A DNA stretch of 64,000 nucleotides from contig NZ_VNHJ01000002.1 in NCBI RefSeq assembly GCF_008124525.1, forward strand, positions 1 to 64,000. The letters run 5' to 3'. Below the pieces are notes generated by a model. The model searched no databases and was not told the DNA's origin. It was given only the letters and a program-made list of their open reading frames with translations. The stretch's first letter is position 1; each line of letters starts with the position of its first letter. The translations under genes and the position numbers were made by a program. Positions 36,587-44,069 of the stretch are shown in pieces. The DNA is from Oceanicella actignis. Lineage in GTDB: Bacteria > Pseudomonadota > Alphaproteobacteria > Rhodobacterales > Rhodobacteraceae.

Positions 36587-37755
36587 CCGCCCCTCTCGTC
36601 CGCCTCGCGCCCGCGCCGCGCGCCCGCCGGCCTGGCCCAAACGCGCGCTCGGCCTTTCTCGACGCCTGCGCGGCGATCGCGCACGGCAGCCTGCGGCTGA
36701 CCACCCCCGAGGGCGCCGTGCGCCATTTCGGCGATGGCGCGCCGCAGGCCGAGCTCATCCTGCACGACTGGGCCGCCCTGGCCACCGCGCGCGATCGCGG
36801 CGAGGCCGGTTGGGCCGCGGCCTATGCCGCGGGCCTGTGGGACAGCCCCGACATCGAGGCCGTCTGCGCGCTGGCGCTGCGCAACCCGCGCGCGCCGTTC
36901 GGCTTGGACGCGCCCCGGCCCGCGGCGCGGCTGGCGGCGACGGCGGCGCGCGCGCTTGGGGCCGAGCCCCGCGCCGATGGCGGGCCGCTGATGCTTGTCC
37001 GGCCCGAGCTGGGCGCCGAGTTCTACCGCCAGTGGCTGGACGAGGGCATGCATTGCTCCGCGGCGCTTTTCGCGCGCGAGGGCGATTCGCTCGAGCGCGC
37101 GCAGCTTGCCAAATGCGACCGGATCCTGGATCTGCTCGGCCCCGCGCCGGGCGCGTTGCTCGAGCTCGGCTGCGGCTGGGGCGGCTTTGCCGAGCGCGCC
37201 GCCGAGCGCGGCCACCGGGTCACGGGCATCGCCGCCACGCCCAACCACAAGGCCTATGCCGACGCGCGCCTCGACGGCCGCGCCGAGATCCGCCTGCAGG
37301 GCGACCGCGAGGACCGGGTGCAATACGACGCCATCGTCGCGATCGAGTCCATCGGCGCCGTCGGCGCGCGCCGGCGGCCCGCCTGGTTCAAGAGCCTTGC
37401 CGCGCGCCTCAAGCCCGGTGGGCGGGCGGTGGTGCAGGCCGTCGTCACGCCCGACGAGGCGGCCGAAGCCGGGCCGGGCGCATTTCCCGGCGCCCTCGCC
37501 CCGCGCGAGGCGGCGATCGCGGCCGAGGCGCGGCGGGCCGGATTGACCGTGGCCGGGCGCCTGGCCTTCGGCGAGCACCATGCGCGCACCCTGCGCGCCT
37601 GGGATGAACGGATGCAGGCCCGTGCCGGGCGGCTGGCGCAATACGGCTTTGACGCCGCGACGCTGCGGCGCTGGCGCTATCGTCTGAACGCCGGCGCCGC
37701 GGCCTTCGCCGCCGGGCGGGTCGATGTGGTTCAGCTGGCGCTCGAACATGGCTGA
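36583..37755 (+). CDS. Cyclopropane-fatty-acid-synthase-like SAM methyltransferase; candidate UfaM
   Basis: SAM-dependent methyltransferase of 390 residues acting probably on unsaturated acyl chains of phospholipids. The SAM-binding motif ELGCGWGGF is at 194-202. The segment FYRQWLDEGMHCSAALFA (148-165) corresponds to the substrate/bicarbonate region of cyclopropane synthases, but the classical YSCxYF reads CSAALF and the preceding HYDLGN-type motif is absent. That fits a methylating rather than ring-forming enzyme. Rhodobacter uses such an enzyme (UfaM) to make 11-methyl-octadecenoate, the furan fatty acid precursor. Overlaps both neighbours. Confidence 0.85.
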   Translation: MTAPLVRLAPAPRARRPGPNARSAFLDACAAIAHGSLRLTTPEGAVRHFGDGAPQAELILHDWAALATARDRGEAGWAAAYAAGLWDSPDIEAVCALALRNPRAPFGLDAPRPAARLAATAARALGAEPRADGGPLMLVRPELGAEFYRQWLDEGMHCSAALFAREGDSLERAQLAKCDRILDLLGPAPGALLELGCGWGGFAERAAERGHRVTGIAATPNHKAYADARLDGRAEIRLQGDREDRVQYDAIVAIESIGAVGARRRPAWFKSLAARLKPGGRAVVQAVVTPDEAAEAGPGAFPGALAPREAAIAAEARRAGLTVAGRLAFGEHHARTLRAWDERMQARAGRLAQYGFDAATLRRWRYRLNAGAAAFAAGRVDVVQLALEHG

Positions 37756-38995
37756 GTCCGCGCCCCTTGCCGGCGCGCCGGAGGGCGCGCGTTGGCGCAT
37801 GGCGCTGACGGCGGGTCTGCTGGCCTCGGCGGGGCTGCCGCTCTATGTGCATCTGCCGCGCTTCGTCGCCGCGCTGGATCTGCCGCTGGCCGCGGCGGGC
37901 GGGCTGCTGCTGGCGCTGCGCGCGCTTGATTTCGCGCAGGACCCGCTGCTTGGCCGCCTTGTGGACCGGATGCGCGCGCGCGCCGGGTTGCTGGCGGCGC
38001 TGGCGCTGGGCGGCCTTGGCGCCGGCTTCGCCGTCGTGTTCGCCGCGCAGCCCGGGATATGGGCGCTGACGGGCGGGCTTGCGCTTTTGTTCACCGCCTA
38101 CAGCCTGGGCATGATCCTGCTTTACGCGGCGTCGGTCGATCTGGCGGCCAGTTCCGAGGCCGGACCGCATCTGAACCTTGCCGCCTGGCGCGAAAGCGGC
38201 GCGCTGGCGGGCGTGCTGCTGGCCGCGGTCCTGCCGGCGGCGCTGACGGCGGCGGTGGGGCCGCGCGCGGGCTACGCCGCCTTCGGACTGCTCATGGCCG
38301 GGGCGGCGCTGGCGGTGTGGCTGGCGAGCCGTCCGCTCTGGCGCGCGCTGGCCCCGCGCCGCGCCCCGGCCTTCGCGCTGCGCCCGCTTTTCGCCGCGGG
38401 CGGGGGCTGGCTGCTGGCGCTGGCTCTGGCGAACGCGCTGCCGGTGGCGATCACGGCGACGCTGTTCCTGTTCTTCGTCGAGGATCACCTCAGGCTCGGC
38501 GCGCTGGCGGGGCCGTATCTGGCGGCCTTCTTTCTCGCCGCCGCAATGGCCGCGCCCGGCTGGGCGGCGCTGGCGCGGCGTCTTGGAACCCGGCCGGTGC
38601 TGGCGGCAGCCATGGCGCTGGCCGTCGCGGCCTTCGCCTGGGCCGCCCTGCTGCCGGCCGGGGCGGCCTGGGCCTTTGCGGCGATCACGGTGGGCTCGGG
38701 CGCGGCGGTGGGGGCCGAGCTGGTGCTGCTGCCGGCGCTGTTCGCGGCGCTTCTTGCGCGCCATGGCCTGCCGCAGGGCGTGGCCTTCGGCCTGTGGTCG
38801 CTGGCCGGAAAGCTGGCGCTGGCCATCGCCGCCGCCGTGGCGCTGCCGGCGCTGGCGCTGACGGGGTATGTCCCCGGCGCCCCGCCCGGGCCGGAGGCGG
38901 CGCGCGCCCTTGTGCTGGGCTACGCCGTCCTTCCCTGCATTCTGAAGCTGCTTGCGCTGGGCCTTCTGCTGGCGCTGCCACGAAAGGTGTTCTGA
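37748..38995 (+). CDS. MFS transporter (GPH/MelB-like)
   Basis: Twelve-helix major facilitator of 415 residues. Start at ATG 37748 overlaps the previous stop by 8 bases. The cytoplasmic loop motif FAQDPLLGRLVDRMRAR (about 66-82) is the GPH-family form of the MFS loop 2-3 signature. Substrate unknown; in this context a lipid, lysolipid or oxidised fatty acid cargo is possible but is only inference. The equivalent Rhodobacter RpoE-regulated locus also carries a transporter of this type. Confidence 0.85.
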   Translation: MAESAPLAGAPEGARWRMALTAGLLASAGLPLYVHLPRFVAALDLPLAAAGGLLLALRALDFAQDPLLGRLVDRMRARAGLLAALALGGLGAGFAVVFAAQPGIWALTGGLALLFTAYSLGMILLYAASVDLAASSEAGPHLNLAAWRESGALAGVLLAAVLPAALTAAVGPRAGYAAFGLLMAGAALAVWLASRPLWRALAPRRAPAFALRPLFAAGGGWLLALALANALPVAITATLFLFFVEDHLRLGALAGPYLAAFFLAAAMAAPGWAALARRLGTRPVLAAAMALAVAAFAWAALLPAGAAWAFAAITVGSGAAVGAELVLLPALFAALLARHGLPQGVAFGLWSLAGKLALAIAAAVALPALALTGYVPGAPPGPEAARALVLGYAVLPCILKLLALGLLLALPRKVF

Positions 38996-39558
38996 TGCTC
39001 AAGCTCCTTGCCGCGCTGTTCGTCGTTCTTGCGCTGGCGCTGGCGATCCAGCGCCACTTCTTCAGCTTCGGGGCGCAGTCTCCGGCGCGCTACGCCGGCT
39101 CGGAGCCCGCCTTCGATCTGAGCCGGCATCTGGGCGGCGACATGATCTCGGAGGGCGTCATCTTCGGCCCCGCCGGCGCCGTGGTCAGCCGCTTCACCGC
39201 CCGGATGCGCGGCGTCTGGTCGGGCGCCGAGGGCCGGCTTTCGGAAAGCTTCCGCTATGCCTCGGGCGAGGAGCAGGAGCGCGAATGGACCATCGTCCGG
39301 GGCGAGAACGGCCGCTTCTCGGCGACGGCGCCCGACATCGTAGGCGTCGCGCGCGGTCAGGTTTCGGGCGCGGCCGCGCGCCTGACCTACAGGCTGCGCC
39401 TGCCGCAATCCTCGGGCGGGCATGTGCTGAGCGTGGTGGACTGGATGTATCTGACCCCGGACGGCGTCATCATCAACCGCTCCGAGATGCGCAAGTTCGG
39501 CGTCAAGGTGGCCGAGCTGATCGCCACCATCCGCCCGGCCGGGACGGATGCGCGATGA
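38995..39558 (+). CDS. DUF3833 family protein
   Basis: 187 residues. An N-terminal hydrophobic helix (LKLLAALFVVLALALAI, about 2-18) anchors or exports the protein. No lipobox Cys is present, unlike many DUF3833 members annotated as lipoproteins. The body contains SRHLGGDMISEGVIFGPAG, REWTIVRGENGRFSATAPD and SVVDWMYLTPDGVIINRSEM, typical of the family and suggestive of a beta-rich lipid-binding fold. Function unknown. Overlaps MFS (TGATG) and SDR (ATGA). Confidence 0.85.
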   Translation: MLKLLAALFVVLALALAIQRHFFSFGAQSPARYAGSEPAFDLSRHLGGDMISEGVIFGPAGAVVSRFTARMRGVWSGAEGRLSESFRYASGEEQEREWTIVRGENGRFSATAPDIVGVARGQVSGAAARLTYRLRLPQSSGGHVLSVVDWMYLTPDGVIINRSEMRKFGVKVAELIATIRPAGTDAR

Positions 39559-40331
39559 GCGCCGTCGCGGGGCTGCGCTGGTGGATCGTCGGGGCCAGCT
39601 CGGGCCTTGGGCGCGCGCTGGCGCTCGAGATGGCGCGCGCGGGCGCCGAGGTGATCGCCTCGGCCCGCAGCGCCGACGCGCTTGCGGCGCTGGCGGGCGA
39701 GGATGCGCGCATCGCGCCGCTGCCGCTTGACGTGACCGATCCGCGCTCGGTCGCCGAGGCGGCGGCGCGGATCGGCGCGCCCGACGGCGTGATCTACGCC
39801 GCCGGCGCCTATGAACCCATGCGCGCGCAGGACTGGCGTTTGGGCGTGGCCGAGGCGGTGGCCGAGGTCAACTTCATCGGCGCGCTGACCGTCCTGTCGC
39901 ATGTCGTGCCGGGCATGGCCGAACGCGGGGCGGGGCGGGTGGTTCTGATCGGCTCGCTGGCGGGCTTTCGCGGTCTGCCCGGCGCGATCGGCTACGGCGC
40001 CTCGAAGGCCGCGCTGATGCATCTGGCCGAGAACCTGCGCGCCGATCTTGCCGGCTCGGGCGTGACGGTGCAGCAGGTCAATCCGGGCTTCATCCGCACC
40101 CGGCTGACCGCCAGGAACGATTTCCACATGCCGCAGATCATGACGCCCGAAGAGGCCGCGCGCCGCACGCTGGCGGCGATCCGCTCGGGGCGTTTCTCGA
40201 CCAGCTTTCCCGCGCCCTTCGCCTGGCTGTTCACGCTGGGCCGCTTCGCGCCGCTGCCGCTGTTCCACGCCCTGTTCGGCGGCGGCGCGAAGGCGTCGGG
40301 GCGCGCCGACAGGAAGGAGAAGAAGGGATGA
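39555..40331 (+). CDS. Short-chain dehydrogenase/reductase
   Basis: NAD(P)-dependent oxidoreductase of 258 residues. Nucleotide-binding GASSGLGRALALEMARAG (13-30), catalytic Ser in VVLIGSLAGFRG, and active site YGASKAALM (Tyr and Lys). NPGFIRTRLT follows. The C-terminal tail is hydrophobic, then basic (GRADRKEKKG), suggesting membrane association. A role in reducing lipid-derived aldehydes or ketones would suit the operon, but the substrate is unproven. Overlaps both neighbours by ATGA. Confidence 0.9.
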   Translation: MSAVAGLRWWIVGASSGLGRALALEMARAGAEVIASARSADALAALAGEDARIAPLPLDVTDPRSVAEAAARIGAPDGVIYAAGAYEPMRAQDWRLGVAEAVAEVNFIGALTVLSHVVPGMAERGAGRVVLIGSLAGFRGLPGAIGYGASKAALMHLAENLRADLAGSGVTVQQVNPGFIRTRLTARNDFHMPQIMTPEEAARRTLAAIRSGRFSTSFPAPFAWLFTLGRFAPLPLFHALFGGGAKASGRADRKEKKG

Positions 40332-40885
40332 TCCGCCGCCGAGACATCTTCCGCCTGGCCGCCGGCGCCGGCGCGCTGGCGCTTGCGCCGGGGGCCGCGC
40401 GCGCCGCCAGCGCCTGGGATTTCGTCTTCGAGGCCCTCGAGGGCGGGCCGATGCCCCTTGCGCAGTGGCGCGGCAAGGTGCTGCTCGTGGTCAACACCGC
40501 GTCCTTTTGCGGCTTCACGCCCCAGTATCGCGCGCTTGTCCGCATCTGGCGCGAATATCGCGACCGGGGCCTGGTCGTGATCGGCGCGCCCTCGACGGAT
40601 TTCCGGCAGGAATACGCCGAGAAGGACAAGATCAAGGCGTTCTGCGAGCTCACCTATGGCGTCGATTTTCCCATGACGGCGCCGGTGCATGTGGTGGGGC
40701 CGGACGCGCACCCCTTCTTCGCCTGGGCCGCGGCCGAGACCGGCGAGCGCGTGCGCTGGAACTTCAACAAGTATCTGATCGGCCGCGACGGTCGCGTCAT
40801 CGCCTGGATGCCCAGCACGCTCGACCCCGCCGCGCGCAAGGCCCGCGAGGCGATCGAGGCGGCGTTGGCCGCGCCCGAGGCATGA
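40328..40885 (+). CDS. Exported glutathione-peroxidase family protein
   Basis: Thiol peroxidase of 185 residues, with a twin-arginine-like signal (RRRDIFRLAAGAGALALAPG, cleavage near ARAAS), so it is probably periplasmic. Active-site Cys61 lies in NTASFCGFTPQY, and Trp144 and Asn145 in RWNFNKYL. The usual NQFGxQEPG block reads STDFRQEYAEKD, keeping a Gln at 94. Most bacterial members use thioredoxin rather than glutathione. As part of the RpoE-controlled run it should reduce lipid hydroperoxides outside the cytoplasm. Start overlaps SDR. Confidence 0.9.
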   Translation: MIRRRDIFRLAAGAGALALAPGAARAASAWDFVFEALEGGPMPLAQWRGKVLLVVNTASFCGFTPQYRALVRIWREYRDRGLVVIGAPSTDFRQEYAEKDKIKAFCELTYGVDFPMTAPVHVVGPDAHPFFAWAAAETGERVRWNFNKYLIGRDGRVIAWMPSTLDPAARKAREAIEAALAAPEA

Positions 40886-41307
40886 GCCCCGCGCGCGCGG
40901 CGGCGCTTCTTGGCGCGGCGGGGCTGGTTCCCTTCTGGGGATTCGCGCTGGCCGCGCATGTGGCCGCCGCAAGCCCGGCCGCGGGGACGGCGCTTCGGGC
41001 CGAGCTGGCCTGGGGCGCGACGATCCTGGCCTTCATGGCCGGCGCCCGCTGGGCCATGGCGCTGGCGGCCGGGGCCGGCGGCGCGCGGCTGGCGGCCTTT
41101 GCGCTGGCCAGCCTGCCGGCCTTCGGCGCGCCGTTCATGCCGGCGCCGGCCGGCCTTGGGCTGCTAGCCGCGGCCTTCGTCGCGCTGCTGGCGGTCGAGC
41201 TTGCCCCTGCAAGCCGGGCCGAGGCGCCGCCCTGGTATCCGGCGCTGCGCATCCGGCTGACATCGGGGGTTCTGGCGGCGCTGGGCGTCGCGGCGCTTGC
41301 CGCGTGA
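40882..41307 (+). CDS. DUF3429 family membrane protein
   Basis: 141 residues with four hydrophobic helices. The N-terminal AALLGAAGLVPFWGFALAA and the GATILAFMAGARWAMAL segment are the DUF3429 hallmarks. Function unknown. Overlaps the peroxidase stop (ATGA) and ends the eight-gene operon, which places it in the oxidative lipid response by context only. Confidence 0.82.
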   Translation: MSPARAAALLGAAGLVPFWGFALAAHVAAASPAAGTALRAELAWGATILAFMAGARWAMALAAGAGGARLAAFALASLPAFGAPFMPAPAGLGLLAAAFVALLAVELAPASRAEAPPWYPALRIRLTSGVLAALGVAALAA

Positions 41308-41475
41308 GGGCCGCGTCGGGGGCCGGCGGCGTGCCGGCTTGGGGCCGCCTTGCGGGCGGGGCCCAACGGCGCCGGGGCGCGATCGCGGCGCGTCAGGGCG
41401 CCCGGCGCATCTCGGCGAAGGCCCGCGCGAGGCGCAGGCGCGCCCCGGCCGGCCGGAAAAGGCGCGCGGCGCGGT

Positions 41476-41522
41476 CGGCGCGCCCGCCGCCTGACCCTGC
41501 CGGGCCGCCGGCGGGCGCGCCG
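41476..41522. terminator. 14-bp inverted repeat between convergent operons
   Basis: 41476-41489 is the exact reverse complement of 41509-41522 with a 19-base loop. It lies in the 224-bp gap between the ends of the rightward lipid operon and the leftward amine operon. There is no T-run, so it would be a bidirectional pause or Rho-assisted terminator, or a transcript-end stabiliser. The remainder of the gap has no gene. Confidence 0.5.
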
Positions 41523-41531
41523 CAGACGGCC

Positions 41532-42677
41532 TTACCAGGCGGCGCGCAGCAGCTCGAGCGCGGCCTGCTCGGTCAGCTCGACCGGGTTGCCGCCCGCGCT
41601 CGGGTCCTTGACGGACATGGCGGCGATCTGGGCGAAGCTGTCCTCGGTCACGCCCAGCTCGCGCAGCCGCGCGGGCACGCCCAGATCGGCGCGCAGCCGC
41701 TCGAAGAACCGCACGAAGCCGTCGAAGCCGCCCTCGACGCCCAGATAGGCGGCGGCCTGGACGATGCGCTCTTCGATCGCGGGGCGGTTGAAGGCCATCA
41801 CCGCCGGGATCAGCACCGCGTTGGTCGCCCCGTGATGGGTGTTGAACATGGCGCCGATCGGGTGCGAGAGCGCATGGACCGCGCCCAGCCCCTTCTGGAA
41901 GGCGACCGCGCCCATGGCCGCGGCGCTCATCATGTGGGCGCGGGCCTCGAGATCGCCGGGGGTGGCGTAGGCGCGGGGCAGCCATTCCTTGACCAGGCGC
42001 ATGCCCTCGAGCGCGATGCCCTGGCTCATGGGATGGTAGAAGGGCGAGGAGAACGCCTCGAGGCAGTGCGCGAAGGCGTCGAGCCCCGTGCCGGCGGTGA
42101 TGGCCGGCGGCATCGAGACGGTCAGCTCGGGGTCGCAGATCACCTGCGCGGGCAGCATGCGCGGGTGGAAGATGATCTTCTTCTCATGCGTGGCCGAGTT
42201 GGTGAGCACGCCCGCGCGCCCCACCTCGGACCCCGTGCCCGCCGTGGTCGGCACGGCCACGATCGGGGCGATGGCGTCGGCGTCGGCGCGCGACCACCAG
42301 TCGCCGATGTCCTCGAAATCCCAGACGGGGCGGGTCTGACCGGCCATGAAGGCGATCAGCTTGCCCAGGTCCAGCGCCGAGCCGCCGCCGAAGGCGACGA
42401 CGCCGTCATGGCCGCCCTCGCGGAAGGCGGCGACGCCGGCGGCCAGGTTGCCCTCGTTCGGGTTGGGGTCCACCTGGCTGAACAGCGCGCGGCCCAGCCC
42501 CGCCGCGTCGAGCGCGTCGAGCGCGCGCGCGACGATGGGCAGCGGCGCGAGGCCGCGATCTGTGACCAGCAACGGACGGCGCATGCCCGCCGCCGCGCAG
42601 GCCTCGGGCAGCTCGGCGATGCGGCCGGCGCCGAAGCGGATCGCGGTCGGGTAGCTCCAGTTGGCGACGAGCTTCAT
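41532..42677 (-). CDS. Iron-containing alcohol dehydrogenase
   Basis: NAD(P)-dependent Fe-type dehydrogenase, 381 residues. Cofactor motif GGGSALDLGKL is near 97-107 and the family block PTTAGTGSEVGRAGV near 143-157. Metal-site blocks are TGLDAFAHCLEAFSSP and AVHALSHPIGAMFNTHHGATN. Last gene of the leftward operon, 3 bases after the aldehyde dehydrogenase. In this company it would oxidise the alcohol group of an imported or gamma-glutamylated amino alcohol, feeding the neighbouring aldehyde dehydrogenase. Distinct from the paralogue at 17900. Confidence 0.93.
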   Translation of the reverse strand: MKLVANWSYPTAIRFGAGRIAELPEACAAAGMRRPLLVTDRGLAPLPIVARALDALDAAGLGRALFSQVDPNPNEGNLAAGVAAFREGGHDGVVAFGGGSALDLGKLIAFMAGQTRPVWDFEDIGDWWSRADADAIAPIVAVPTTAGTGSEVGRAGVLTNSATHEKKIIFHPRMLPAQVICDPELTVSMPPAITAGTGLDAFAHCLEAFSSPFYHPMSQGIALEGMRLVKEWLPRAYATPGDLEARAHMMSAAAMGAVAFQKGLGAVHALSHPIGAMFNTHHGATNAVLIPAVMAFNRPAIEERIVQAAAYLGVEGGFDGFVRFFERLRADLGVPARLRELGVTEDSFAQIAAMSVKDPSAGGNPVELTEQAALELLRAAW

Positions 42678-42680
42678 GGC

Positions 42681-44066
42681 TCAGACCTTCTTCTTGAGGT
42701 GGTAGGATTTCGGACGCGTGAGGTTGTGGAACCCGATCACCGACAGCGCCCCGCCGCGGCCGGTGTCCTTGCAGCCGGTCCAGCACAGCGCGGGGTCGAG
42801 ATAGTCGCAGCGGTTCATGAACACCGTGCCGGTGCGCAGCCGCTCGCCCACCCGCGCGGCGCGCGCCGCGTCGCGGGTCCAGAGCGAGGCGGTCAGCCCG
42901 TAGTCGCTGTCGTTCATCAGCGCCACGGCCTCGTCGTCGTTCTCGACCTTCATGATGCCGACGACGGGGCCGAAGCTTTCCTCGCGCATCACGCGCATCT
43001 GGTGGTTGACGTCGGTCAGCACCTGCGGCGCCAGATAGGTTCCGCCGTCATCCTCGGGGAACAGGGCCGGGTCGATATGGGCCTTCGCGCCTTGGGCCAG
43101 GGCCTCGGCGATCTGCTCGCGCACGGTGCGGGCCACGCGCAGATTCGCCATCGGGCCAAGAGTGGTGGCCTTGTCCAGCGGGTTGCCCAGCCGGTATCCC
43201 TTCACGATCTCGACCGCCTTCTCGACGAAGGCGTCGTAAAGCGGCGCGGCGACGTAGATGCGCTCGATGCCGCAGCAGCACTGGCCCGAGTTGAACATCG
43301 CCCCGTCGATCAGCCCCGCGGCCGCGGCGTCAAGGTCGGCGTCGTCCATCACATAGCCCGGATCCTTGCCGCCCAGCTCGAGCCCGAGCGGGGTGAAGGT
43401 GCCGGCGGCGGCGCGCTCGATGGCGCGGCCGGCCTCGACCGAGCCGGTGAAGTTCACGAAGTCGAAGCTGCGCGCGGCGATCAGCCCCTCGGTGGTCTCG
43501 TGGTCGAGGAAGAGGTTGACGAAGACATCCTCGGGCACGCCGGCCTGGTGGAAGGCCTCGGCCAGGCGCTCGCCGGCCAGAAGGGTTTGCGTGGCGTGCT
43601 TGAGCACCACCGCGTTGCCGGCCATCAGCGCCGGGGCAAGGGTGTTGATGGCGGTCAGATAGGGGTAGTTCCACGGCGCGATGACGAAGACGACCCCGTG
43701 CGGCTCGCGGGCGATGCGGCGCTCGAAGGCGTCGGAGTTCTCGATCACGAGGGGGGCGAGCGCCTCGTCCGCGATCGAGGCCATGTAGGCCGCGCGCTCG
43801 CGCACGCCGCCGAACTCGCCGCCATAGCGCACGGGCCGGCCCATCATGTGGGCCAGCTCGACCACGAGGCGGTCGTTCATGCGGCCCAGATTCTCGACGC
43901 CCTTCATCACCAGCTCGACGCGCTCGGCCAGCGGGCGGGCGGCCCAGGCGGCCTGGGCGACGCGGGCCGCCTCGACGGCGTGCGCGGCCTGAACGGGGTC
44001 GGCGACGGGCCGCTCGGCATAGACCGAGCCGTCGATGGGCGAAATGCAGCGCAGGGTCTTGGTCAT
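42681..44066 (-). CDS. NAD(P)-dependent aldehyde dehydrogenase
   Basis: 461 residues of the ALDH superfamily. Catalytic Glu is in LELGGKDPGYVMDDAD and catalytic Cys in FNSGQCCCGIERIYV. NAD-binding NFTGSVEAGRAIE and APWNYPYLTAINTL are intact, with EESFGPVVGIMKV later. Similar enzymes oxidise gamma-glutamyl-aminoaldehydes in the PuuC type of polyamine and amino-alcohol breakdown. Between the glutamine-synthetase-like gene and the alcohol dehydrogenase, with only 3 bases on each side. Confidence 0.94.
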   Translation of the reverse strand: MTKTLRCISPIDGSVYAERPVADPVQAAHAVEAARVAQAAWAARPLAERVELVMKGVENLGRMNDRLVVELAHMMGRPVRYGGEFGGVRERAAYMASIADEALAPLVIENSDAFERRIAREPHGVVFVIAPWNYPYLTAINTLAPALMAGNAVVLKHATQTLLAGERLAEAFHQAGVPEDVFVNLFLDHETTEGLIAARSFDFVNFTGSVEAGRAIERAAAGTFTPLGLELGGKDPGYVMDDADLDAAAAGLIDGAMFNSGQCCCGIERIYVAAPLYDAFVEKAVEIVKGYRLGNPLDKATTLGPMANLRVARTVREQIAEALAQGAKAHIDPALFPEDDGGTYLAPQVLTDVNHQMRVMREESFGPVVGIMKVENDDEAVALMNDSDYGLTASLWTRDAARAARVGERLRTGTVFMNRCDYLDPALCWTGCKDTGRGGALSVIGFHNLTRPKSYHLKKKV

Positions 44067-44069
44067 GGG

